DNA of 6,518 bases from Burkholderia sp. (GTDB lineage: Bacteria; Pseudomonadota; Gammaproteobacteria; Burkholderiales; Burkholderiaceae). Positions 1-5,942 of this stretch are shown piece by piece. Both the position numbers and the translations under genes were made by a program. Below the pieces are notes generated by a model that was given only the letters and a program-made list of their open reading frames with translations, searched no databases and was not told the origin of the DNA. Each line of letters starts with the position of its first letter. Positions within the stretch are counted from its first letter, which is position 1. The stretch covers positions 1-6,518 of the forward strand of contig NZ_JAHACR010000246.1 of NCBI RefSeq assembly GCF_018375725.1. Reading direction: 5' to 3'.

Positions 1-99
1 AATCTTGCCGCCACGGCGCGGGCGGGCTGGTACGCGCGCCGATCGCAGAGACAACACACCCTTGCAAGACGAGGGGATTTGCATGAGATCGGAGACACT

Positions 100-405
100 A
101 TGGACCTTTCCGCCATCGAAACGCTCACGGCTCGCCGTGACTACCAGACGCTCGTGCGCACGCGGCGGCGCTTCAGCTTCGTGCTGACGGCACTGATGAT
201 CGCGACGTATTACGGCTTCATCCTGCTCGTCGCGCTCGCGCCGCGAGTGCTCGCGATGCCGCTCTTCCCGGGGGCGACGACGAGCGTCGGCATTGTCGCC
301 GGCGTGGCGATCATCCTGATCGCGATCGCGCTGACAGGCGTCTACGTGCTGCGCGCGAACCGCTCGTTCGACCGCACGGTCGATGCGATCCTCGAGCGTT
401 CGTGA
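100..405 (+). CDS. yjcH: DUF485 inner-membrane protein, YjcH-like
   Basis: A 101-residue protein that closely resembles E. coli YjcH (about 104 aa), the small membrane protein encoded just ahead of the acetate permease ActP. It has two hydrophobic segments, at about residues 25-48 and 62-84. Family-typical stretches are YYGFILLVALAP in the first segment and LTGVYVLRANRSFD at the end of the second. The biochemical role of DUF485 proteins is not settled; a helper or partner role for the symporter is inferred from constant gene pairing. I chose ATG 100 because GGAG at 91-94 lies 5 nt upstream. An in-frame TTG at 79 would add seven residues but has no well-spaced ribosome site. The stop TGA (403-405) overlaps the next start, so the two genes are probably translationally coupled. 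The 99 bp upstream show no recognisable promoter. Confidence 0.93.
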   Translation: MDLSAIETLTARRDYQTLVRTRRRFSFVLTALMIATYYGFILLVALAPRVLAMPLFPGATTSVGIVAGVAIILIAIALTGVYVLRANRSFDRTVDAILERS

Positions 406-2102
406 TGGGGGCCGCCATGCGTCGTCTATCGATTGCGCTTGCCGCATGCTCCGCGCTCGTGCCCGCGGCCGCCTATGCGATCGCCGTCTCCGGCCCGATG
501 CCCGACAAGGTTGAACTGAACCCGGTCGCGATCGGCATGTTCTTCGCGTTCGTGTTCGCGACACTCGCACTGACGCGCTGGGCCGCCCGCCGCACGCGCT
601 CCACGCGCGACTTCTACACGGCGGGCGGCGGCATCACCGGCCTGCAGAACGGGCTCGCGATCGCGGGTGACTACATGTCGGCCGCGTCGTTCCTCGGCTT
701 GTCGGGGATGGTGTTCATGTTCGGCTTCGATGGTCTGATCTACTCGATCGGCTTCCTCGTCGGCTGGCCGTTCGTGATGTTCCTGATTGCCGAGCCGCTG
801 CGCAACCTCGGCAAGTTCACGTTCGTCGACGTCGTCGCGTACCGCTTCGCGCAGCGCCCGATCCGGCTGCTCACGTCCGCGAACGCGCTGACGATCGTGA
901 TCCTGTATCTCGTCGTGCAGATGGTCGGTGCGGGCAAGTTGATCCAGCTGCTGTTCGGCCTGTCCTACGGCACGGCGGAACTGATCGTCGGCGTGCTGAT
1001 GGTGATCTACGTGTTCTTCGGCGGGATGACGGCGACGACCTGGGTGCAGGTGATCAAGGCCGTGCTGTTGCTGTGCGGCGCGACCCTGCTCGCGCTGCTC
1101 GCGCTCGGCGAGTTTGGTTTCAACGTCGACGAGATGTTCCGTCGCGCGGTCGCCGTGCATCCGGGCGCGCTCGGCATCATGGGGCCGGGCAAGCTGATCC
1201 GCGACCCGGCCAACGCGCTGTCGCTCGGCATCGCGCTGATGTTCGGCACGGCGGGCTTCCCGCACATCCTGATGCGCTTCTTCACGGTCCCGAACGCGCG
1301 GGAAGCGCGCAAGTCGGTGCTCTACGCGACCGGTTTCATCGGCTACTTCTATCTGCTGACGTTCGTGATCGGCTTCTCGGCGATCGTGCTGCTCGCCCAG
1401 CATCCGGCGTTCTTCCGGCTCGGCGCGAACGGCACGTTCAACCTGACGCACGACCTGCTCGGCGGCTCGAACATGGTCGCGGTGAAGCTCGCGCAGGCCG
1501 TCGGCGGCAACTGGTTCTACGGCTTCATCGCGGCGGTGACGTTCGCGACGATCCTGGCCGTGGTCGCCGGCCTGACGCTCGCGGGCGCGACGACGATCTC
1601 GCATGACCTGTACGCGCAGATGTGGGCGCGCGGCAAGCCGGACGAACGCCTCGAGATGCGCATCTCGCGCGTGGCGACGATCGTGCTGTCGGCCATCGCG
1701 ATCGGCCTGTCGATCCTGTTCGAGCACATCAATGTTGCGTTCATGGTTGGCCTCGTCGCGGCGGTCGCGGCGAGCGCGAATTTCCCGGTGCTCGCGATGT
1801 CGATCTTCTGGCGCGGGATGACGACGCGCGGCGCCGTGATCGGCGGCAGCCTCGGCCTTGTGTCCGCGATTGTGCTGACGTTGCTGTCGAAGTCGGTCTG
1901 GGTCGACGTGCTGCATTTTGCGCACGCGCCGGTGTTCCTCGACAACCCGGCGCTCGTGTCGGTGCCGCTTGCGTTCGTCGGGATCATCGTCGGTTCGCTC
2001 GCCGATCGCAGCGAGCGCGCACGGCGGGAGCGGGACGCGTTCGAGCGGCAGGAGTTCTACGCGCAGACCGGCGTGCTCGCCGGACAAGCCGTGCGGCACT
2101 GA
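405..2102 (+). CDS. actP: Sodium:solute symporter, cation/acetate permease ActP-like
   Basis: A 565-residue member of the sodium:solute symporter (SSS) family, predicted to import acetate or a related short monocarboxylate with a cation across the inner membrane. It aligns by eye with E. coli ActP (549 aa) over nearly its whole length. Shared blocks include GGGITGLQNGLAIAGDYMSAASF (about residues 74-96, split here as GGGITGLQNG and AGDYMSAASF), the SSS signature region from GAGKLIQLLFG to YVFFGGMTATTW (about 175-212), FGTAGFPHILMRFFTV and the late AFMVGLVAAVAASANFPV. The N-terminus (MRRLSIALAA to AYA) looks like a signal peptide or signal anchor, and about 13 further membrane spans follow. 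The start is ambiguous: GTG 402, ATG 405 (TGATG overlap with the preceding stop) or ATG 417 with GGGGG at 407-411. I prefer 405 for the coupling overlap. Substrate is inferred from family only; glyoxylate or pyruvate cannot be excluded. Confidence 0.93.
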   Translation: MGAAMRRLSIALAACSALVPAAAYAIAVSGPMPDKVELNPVAIGMFFAFVFATLALTRWAARRTRSTRDFYTAGGGITGLQNGLAIAGDYMSAASFLGLSGMVFMFGFDGLIYSIGFLVGWPFVMFLIAEPLRNLGKFTFVDVVAYRFAQRPIRLLTSANALTIVILYLVVQMVGAGKLIQLLFGLSYGTAELIVGVLMVIYVFFGGMTATTWVQVIKAVLLLCGATLLALLALGEFGFNVDEMFRRAVAVHPGALGIMGPGKLIRDPANALSLGIALMFGTAGFPHILMRFFTVPNAREARKSVLYATGFIGYFYLLTFVIGFSAIVLLAQHPAFFRLGANGTFNLTHDLLGGSNMVAVKLAQAVGGNWFYGFIAAVTFATILAVVAGLTLAGATTISHDLYAQMWARGKPDERLEMRISRVATIVLSAIAIGLSILFEHINVAFMVGLVAAVAASANFPVLAMSIFWRGMTTRGAVIGGSLGLVSAIVLTLLSKSVWVDVLHFAHAPVFLDNPALVSVPLAFVGIIVGSLADRSERARRERDAFERQEFYAQTGVLAGQAVRH

Positions 2103-2120
2103 TTGATCCGATGAAATGGC

Positions 2121-2148
2121 GCGCTCGTCCGGATCGCCGGACGAGCGC
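2121..2148 (+). terminator. Perfect 12-bp hairpin after actP, possible terminator
   Basis: The arms GCGCTCGTCCGG (2121-2132) and CCGGACGAGCGC (2137-2148) are perfectly complementary and enclose the tetraloop ATCG, 18 nt after the actP stop. In RNA this is a very stable stem and would suit a 3' end for the yjcH-actP transcript. It is not followed directly by a U-tract. A short TCCGG-AAAA-CCGGA stem followed by TTTTCTT lies just downstream (2159-2179) and could contribute. The central 14 bp also form the first of three dyads that may be DctD sites, so the element may act as DNA rather than as a terminator. Confidence 0.45.
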
Positions 2149-2172
2149 TGTCCGGATTTCCGGAAAACCGGA
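2128..2172 (+). promoter_or_regulatory. Triple TCCGG-N4-CCGGA dyad array, candidate DctD upstream activating sequence
   Basis: Three 14-bp dyads with identical 5-bp arms lie here: 2128-2141 (spacer ATCG), 2151-2164 (spacer ATTT) and 2159-2172 (spacer AAAA). The last two overlap by 6 bp and together form a 22-bp palindrome (2151-2172) that is symmetric except for one A:A pair. Relative to the start predicted from the sigma-54 element (about 2263), the dyad centres are near -129, -106 and -98. That is where sigma-54 enhancer-binding proteins usually bind. Because dctA is the classical DctD target and dctD is encoded downstream, I infer that this is the DctD binding region. Binding is not shown by sequence alone. 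Confidence 0.7.
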
Positions 2173-2177
2173 TTTTC

Positions 2178-2205
2178 TTGCCTCTCGCATGGTGGGAAAT
2201 ACAAT
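2178..2205 (+). promoter_or_regulatory. Possible sigma-70 promoter between the dyads and the sigma-54 element
   Basis: TTGCCT (2178-2183) and TACAAT (2200-2205) are separated by 16 bp. They match the -35 consensus at 4 of 6 positions and the -10 consensus at 5 of 6. The surrounding A/T-rich stretch (about 2196-2213) stands out in this GC-rich sequence. It could give basal dctA transcription, or it could simply be a flexible spacer that helps DNA looping between DctD and sigma-54 polymerase. The match is moderate. Confidence 0.35.
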
Positions 2206-2236
2206 AAAAACAATGACCTGCCGGGGTATGCGCATC

Positions 2237-2252
2237 TGGCATCGACCTTGCA
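2237..2252 (+). promoter_or_regulatory. Sigma-54 (-24/-12) promoter of dctA
   Basis: TGGCATC-GACC-TTGCA matches the RpoN consensus TGGCACG-N4-TTGCW at all key positions. GG is at 2238-2239 and GC at 2250-2251, with the correct 12-bp step between them. Transcription is predicted to start near 2263, leaving a 5' UTR of about 196 nt before the dctA GTG. Sigma-54 control by DctB/DctD is the established mode for dctA in rhizobia and pseudomonads, and the downstream dctBD genes fit this. Confidence 0.85.
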
Positions 2253-2310
2253 ATATAAAACGCACACACGGCCGTCGTCCGGTCCGACTACTACAGCAAG
2301 GAGACAATCG

Positions 2311-2346
2311 ATGACCCACGCCTTCCTCCCCCTCCGGACGTCCTGA
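2311..2346 (+). CDS. 11-residue leader ORF in the dctA 5' UTR
   Basis: ATG 2311 is preceded by AAGGAG (2298-2303) at an ideal 7-nt spacing, the strongest Shine-Dalgarno match in the window. It opens a short frame encoding MTHAFLPLRTS before TGA at 2344-2346. The frame starts about 48 nt downstream of the predicted sigma-54 start site and ends 112 nt before dctA. I do not recognise the peptide. It is too short for any domain, and its likely role, if translated, is regulatory: keeping the leader RNA open or coupling translation to dctA. The same frame stays open back to ATG 2116, but that version would run through the dyads and both promoters and has no ribosome site. Translation is inferred from the ribosome binding site only. 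Confidence 0.5.
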   Translation: MTHAFLPLRTS

Positions 2347-2458
2347 GGCATCGCTTGTTGCGGCACGGCAGCCGCGCGGGCGACGAGCTTCCCCTGACCT
2401 TCATCCGCGCGCGCGACGCCGATCCACCGGCTCATCTCTACCTTCATCAGGAACCATC

Positions 2459-3748
2459 GTGAAGAAGAAACCCCTCTACAAAGTGCTCTATGTGCAGGTG
2501 ATTTTCGCCATCGTCGTCGGCGTGATCCTCGGCCACTACTACCCGTCGCTCGCCACCGAGATGAAACCGCTCGGCGACGGCTTCATCAAGCTGATCAAGA
2601 TGGTGATCGGGCCGATCATCTTCTGCACGGTCGTGACCGGCATCGCCGGCATGGAGGACATGAAGAAGGTCGGACGCGTCGGCGGCAAGGCGCTGCTTTA
2701 CTTCGAAGTCGTGTCGACCTTCGCGCTGGTGCTGGGGCTCGCGGCGACGCACATCCTGCGTCCGGGCGTCGGCTTCAACATCGATCCGGCGACGCTGAAC
2801 GGCAAGGAGGTCGCATCGTATGCGGCGAAGGCGCACGGGCAGTCGACGGTCGATTTCCTGATGCACATCATCCCGAACACGATGGTCGATGCGTTCGCGC
2901 AGGGCGAGATCCTGCAGATCCTGCTGATCGCGCTGCTGTTCGGCAGCGTGCTCGCGCACCTCGGCGAGCGCGGCCGCGTCGTCACCGATTTCATCGACGG
3001 CATCACGCGTGTGCTGTTCGGCATCGTGCACATCGTCACGAAGCTGGCGCCGATCGGCGCATTCGGCGCGATGGCGTTCACGATCGGCAAGTACGGCGTC
3101 GGGTCGCTCGTGCCGCTGCTCAAGCTGATCGGCACGTTCTACCTGACGTCGATCGTGTTCGTGCTCGTCGTGCTCGGCACCATCGCGCGCATCACCGGCT
3201 TCTCCATCATCCGCTTCGTCGGCTACATCAAGGAAGAACTGCTGATCGTGCTCGGCAAGAGCTCGTCGGAAGCGGCGCTGCCGCAACTGATGGAGAAGCT
3301 CGAGAAGGCCGGCTGCTCGCGCTCGGTCGTCGGCCTCGTCGTGCCGACCGGCTATTCGTTCAACCTCGACGGCACCAACATCTACATGACGATGGCCGTG
3401 CTGTTCATCGCGCAGGCGACCAACATCGAACTGACGTGGATGCAGCAACTCACGCTGCTCGCCGTCGCGATGCTGACGTCGAAGGGCGCCAGCGGCGTGA
3501 CGGGGGCCGGCTTCATCACGCTGGCCGCGACGCTCGCCGTCGTGCCGACCATCCCGCTGTCGGGCATGGTGCTGATCCTCGGCATCGACCGCTTCATGAG
3601 CGAGTGCCGCGCGCTGACCAACATCGTCGGCAACGGCGTCGCGACGGTCGTGGTGTCGGCATGGGAGAAGGAGCTTGACCGCACGAAGCTGCGTCAGGCG
3701 CTCACGGGCGGCGGCGAAGTCGCCACGACCGAGACCGCCGGGGCCTGA
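2459..3748 (+). CDS. dctA: C4-dicarboxylate:cation symporter DctA
   Basis: A 429-residue member of the dicarboxylate/amino acid:cation symporter family (E. coli DctA is 428 aa) that imports succinate, fumarate and malate across the inner membrane. It matches E. coli DctA by eye along its length. Diagnostic blocks are MKPLGDGFIKLIKMVIGPIIF near the N-terminus, APIGAFGAMAFTIGKYGVG in the middle, the serine-rich re-entrant loop SSSE (residues 268-271), NLDGT (302-306), SKGASGVTG (341-349), LGIDRFMSE around D377 and NIVGNGVAT from N388. The family fold has eight membrane helices and two re-entrant hairpins. The start is GTG 2459 with AGGAA at 2449-2453, 5 nt upstream; MKKKPLYKVLYVQ agrees with the family N-terminus. 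Transcription is probably from the sigma-54 promoter at 2237-2252. A weaker SD and GTG start leave room for control in the leader. Confidence 0.97.
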   Translation: MKKKPLYKVLYVQVIFAIVVGVILGHYYPSLATEMKPLGDGFIKLIKMVIGPIIFCTVVTGIAGMEDMKKVGRVGGKALLYFEVVSTFALVLGLAATHILRPGVGFNIDPATLNGKEVASYAAKAHGQSTVDFLMHIIPNTMVDAFAQGEILQILLIALLFGSVLAHLGERGRVVTDFIDGITRVLFGIVHIVTKLAPIGAFGAMAFTIGKYGVGSLVPLLKLIGTFYLTSIVFVLVVLGTIARITGFSIIRFVGYIKEELLIVLGKSSSEAALPQLMEKLEKAGCSRSVVGLVVPTGYSFNLDGTNIYMTMAVLFIAQATNIELTWMQQLTLLAVAMLTSKGASGVTGAGFITLAATLAVVPTIPLSGMVLILGIDRFMSECRALTNIVGNGVATVVVSAWEKELDRTKLRQALTGGGEVATTETAGA

Positions 3749-3814
3749 CGGCCATGAAGGCGCGGGCGGTGCGCGACCCTGCGCTGCCCGCGGACGGCGC
3801 GCCGCACGGCGACA

Positions 3815-3842
3815 GGGCGGCGGACGGCTATGACACAATAGA
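3815..3842 (+). promoter_or_regulatory. Weak extended -10-like element upstream of dctB
   Basis: The sequence TGACACAAT (3831-3839) reads as an extended -10 (TGn followed by CACAAT, 4 of 6 matches) and is an A/T-rich island in the dctA-dctB gap. No good -35 lies at the right distance; GCGACA at 3809-3814 is too far upstream (19 bp). A constitutive low-level promoter here would supply sensor and regulator independently of dctA induction, but the evidence is weak. Confidence 0.25.
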
Positions 3843-3870
3843 CGACCCGCATCGCCAGGAAATCGTCACC

Positions 3871-5868
3871 GTGAAGCGCCGTCTGCTGATCCTCGTCGCG
3901 CTCGCCGCCGCGCTTGCGGCGGCATGCGCGCTGACGTGGAACGTGACCTGGCGGCGCGGGATCGACGAATTGCAGCGCAACGCTGCCGTGCGCGTCGACC
4001 GTACCACCAATGCGCTCAAGAGCACGCTCGACCGTTACGAATCGCTGCCGTACCTGCTTGGCGGCCATCCGTTCGTGCAGGACCTGCTCGCCGAGCCGAC
4101 GCGCGCCGATTACGCCGCACGCGCGAACCGCTACCTCGAAGATCTCAACCAGCACGCACACGCGACCGTCACCTACGTGATCGGCGCGGACGGCTCGTGC
4201 GTCGCCGCGAGCAACTGGCGTGCGCCGGACAGCTTCGTCGGCATCGGGTACCAGTTCCGCCCGTATTTCATCGATGCGATGCACGGCAAGGTCGGCCGTT
4301 TCTTCGGCATCGGCACGATCTCGCACGACCCCGGTTACTACATCTCACAGCCGGTCTGGCGCGACGGGAAGATCGCCGGCGTCGTCGTCGTCAAGCTCAA
4401 TCTCGAATGGTTCCAGGGCGCCGATGCGTCCGAGCCGCTCGTCGTCGCGGACGATCACGGCGTCGTGTTCCTGTCGTCGGTGCCGGCGTGGAAATACCAT
4501 ACCCTCAAGCCGCTGACCGGGCCGGTCGCGGCGTCGATCCATGAAACGCGCCAGTATGCGCAGCAGCAGGTGACGCCGCTGCCGCTGCGTGTCGAGCAGG
4601 TGCTCGGCCCGGACGCGCAGATCGTGCGAATCGGTGCGACCGGCGTAGGTGCGATCGGCGTAGGTGCGACCGGCTCAGGTGCGGCTGGCTCAGGTGAAGT
4701 CGCCCCGGATCAACCCAGCTCGATTCCGGGCCGCCGCGCGCCGCGTTACCTCGCGACGCAGCGGCACATCGGCGAGCCCGACTGGCAACTCGTCACGCTC
4801 GCGCCGATCGCGCCCGTCGATGCCGACGCCCGCAACGCGACGATCGTGACGGGTTTCGGGGGCGTATCGCTCGTGCTGCTCGGCTTCTACTGGCGTACAC
4901 GCCGCGCGCGCGTGCGGGAGATGATCCGCAGTCGCGCGCTGTTGCAGCAGGCGTATGCGGAGCTGAACCAGCGTGTCGCGGAGCGCACGGCGGATCTGTC
5001 GGAAGCGAACGAACAATTGCAGAAGGAAGTCGGCGAGCGCATTCGTGCCGAGCAGGAACTGCGCGCCGCGCACGACGAACTGATCCGGGCGAGCAAGCTC
5101 GCGGCGCTCGGCCAGATGGCGGCGGGCATCACCCACGAGCTGAACCAGCCGCTCGCGGCACTGCGCAGCTTTTCCGACAACACGCGCGTGCTGCTCGATC
5201 GCGGCGAGCAGGCGGCGGCGCGCGAGAATCTCGAAGCGATCGCGGCGCTCACCGAGCGAATGGGCAAGATCACCAATCAGCTGAAACTGTTCGTCGGCCG
5301 CGCGCGGCCGCGCAACGAGCAGGCACCGGTCGTGCGCGCCTTGCGCGGCGCGCTGTCGCTGCTCGACGAACGTCTGCGCGGCGTGACGCTGGTGCTGACG
5401 TTGCGCGACGCGACGTACACGCCGCCACAGGAATCGCCCCTCGATCTGGCGAACGATCACCCGGAGCTGGTCGCGCGCTGCGAGGATCTGCGTCTCGAGC
5501 AGGTGCTGATCAACCTGATCGGCAACGCGCTCGATGCCGTGGCGACGGCGAGCGCCCCACGGACGGCCGCGCCTCGCCTCGAAATCACGCTCGAAGTCTC
5601 GGCCGCGACGCTCGCGATCCGGGTGCGCGACAATGGCCCGGGTATTCCGTCCGAACTGTTGCCGCGCCTGTTCGAGCCGTTCTTCACGACCAAGGAGATG
5701 GGGCGCGGCCTTGGGCTCGGGCTGGCGATCTCGTCGTCGATCGCGAGCGATGCGGGCGGCACGCTGACCGCGCGCAACGCACCGTCTGGCGGCGCACTGT
5801 TCATCTTGACGTTGCGGCGCGCGCGCACGCATCATCCGGACTCCGTGGCCGACAGGGCCCACCCTTAG
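3871..5868 (+). CDS. dctB: C4-dicarboxylate sensor histidine kinase DctB
   Basis: A membrane histidine kinase of 665 residues (rhizobial DctB is about 620) expected to sense periplasmic C4-dicarboxylates and phosphorylate DctD. Order: membrane helix (about 4-22); periplasmic double-PAS (PDC) sensor with YQFRPYF ending at F133 and GRFFGIGT to DPGYY at 142-157; a GATGV-type pentapeptide repeat (255-274); second helix (about 323-341); charged coiled-coil linker (about 342-410); HisKA H-box ITHELNQPLAAL with His422; HATPase N-box around N552, G1 box DNGPGIP (587-593), LFEPFFTTK and G2 box GRGLGLGLA (from 611). All catalytic boxes are intact. I chose GTG 3871 because AGGAA (3857-3861) precedes it and MKRRLLILVALAA is a typical N-terminus. 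In-frame ATG 3754 would add 39 polar residues (704 aa total), lacks a clear ribosome site, and includes rare AGG, ACA and ATA codons, but cannot be excluded. Confidence 0.93.
   Translation: MKRRLLILVALAAALAAACALTWNVTWRRGIDELQRNAAVRVDRTTNALKSTLDRYESLPYLLGGHPFVQDLLAEPTRADYAARANRYLEDLNQHAHATVTYVIGADGSCVAASNWRAPDSFVGIGYQFRPYFIDAMHGKVGRFFGIGTISHDPGYYISQPVWRDGKIAGVVVVKLNLEWFQGADASEPLVVADDHGVVFLSSVPAWKYHTLKPLTGPVAASIHETRQYAQQQVTPLPLRVEQVLGPDAQIVRIGATGVGAIGVGATGSGAAGSGEVAPDQPSSIPGRRAPRYLATQRHIGEPDWQLVTLAPIAPVDADARNATIVTGFGGVSLVLLGFYWRTRRARVREMIRSRALLQQAYAELNQRVAERTADLSEANEQLQKEVGERIRAEQELRAAHDELIRASKLAALGQMAAGITHELNQPLAALRSFSDNTRVLLDRGEQAAARENLEAIAALTERMGKITNQLKLFVGRARPRNEQAPVVRALRGALSLLDERLRGVTLVLTLRDATYTPPQESPLDLANDHPELVARCEDLRLEQVLINLIGNALDAVATASAPRTAAPRLEITLEVSAATLAIRVRDNGPGIPSELLPRLFEPFFTTKEMGRGLGLGLAISSSIASDAGGTLTARNAPSGGALFILTLRRARTHHPDSVADRAHP
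4633..4692 (+). repeat. 4 x 15-bp in-frame tandem repeat within dctB
   Basis: Four consecutive 15-bp units occupy 4633-4647, 4648-4662, 4663-4677 and 4678-4692. Unit 1 is GGTGCGACCGGCGTA; unit 2 differs at one base, unit 3 at two bases and unit 4 at four. A partial GGTG begins a fifth. The unit length is a multiple of three, so the repeat encodes GATGV-GAIGV-GATGS-GAAGS (DctB residues 255-274) without breaking the frame. GTA, TCA and GGT codons recur here although the rest of the gene strongly prefers G or C at third positions. This suggests recent expansion by slippage in a loop of the periplasmic domain. Confidence 0.9.
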
Positions 5869-5942
5869 CGCACCGGCTCTGCGCGCGATGTCCCGTCGTG
5901 CGGCATGGGCGCCGGATTGCCGAGCAGGAGCAGGTGAGAACG

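Noticed and set aside
1..99. Sigma-54 or sigma-70 promoter for yjcH-actP
   Set aside because: TGGTAC at 28-33 lacks a GC at the required distance, and no -35/-10 pair is convincing; the promoter may lie outside the window.
5..187. 60-codon frame at the left edge, also readable from ATG 83 with GAGGGG upstream
   Set aside because: It overlaps yjcH out of frame and its product is Arg/Ser-rich with no family resemblance.
2196..2215. IHF site between dyads and sigma-54 promoter
   Set aside because: The tract is A/T-rich but does not match WATCAA-N4-TTR on either strand by eye.
2116..2346. Longer 76-codon version of the leader ORF
   Set aside because: It would run through the dyads and both promoters, has no ribosome site, and lies upstream of the predicted mRNA start; only the last 11 codons have SD support.
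2333..2346. Fourth dyad-like match TCCGG-ACGT-CCTGA
   Set aside because: One arm has a mismatch and it lies downstream of the predicted transcription start, inside the leader ORF; likely chance in GC-rich DNA.
2360..2375. GCGGC-ACGGCA-GCCGC hairpin in the dctA leader as a terminator or riboswitch
   Set aside because: The stem is only 5 bp, no U-tract follows, and no riboswitch consensus is recognisable.
426..2447. 673-codon open frame on the minus strand across actP and the gap
   Set aside because: It mirrors the actP reading frame in GC-rich DNA, and its product is an Arg/His/Asp-rich string with no domain. Same verdict for the long minus-strand frames at 2447-3838 and 4690-5862.
4633..4692. 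CRISPR-like array
   Set aside because: Units are adjacent with no spacers, only 15 bp long and in frame inside dctB; it is a coding tandem repeat.
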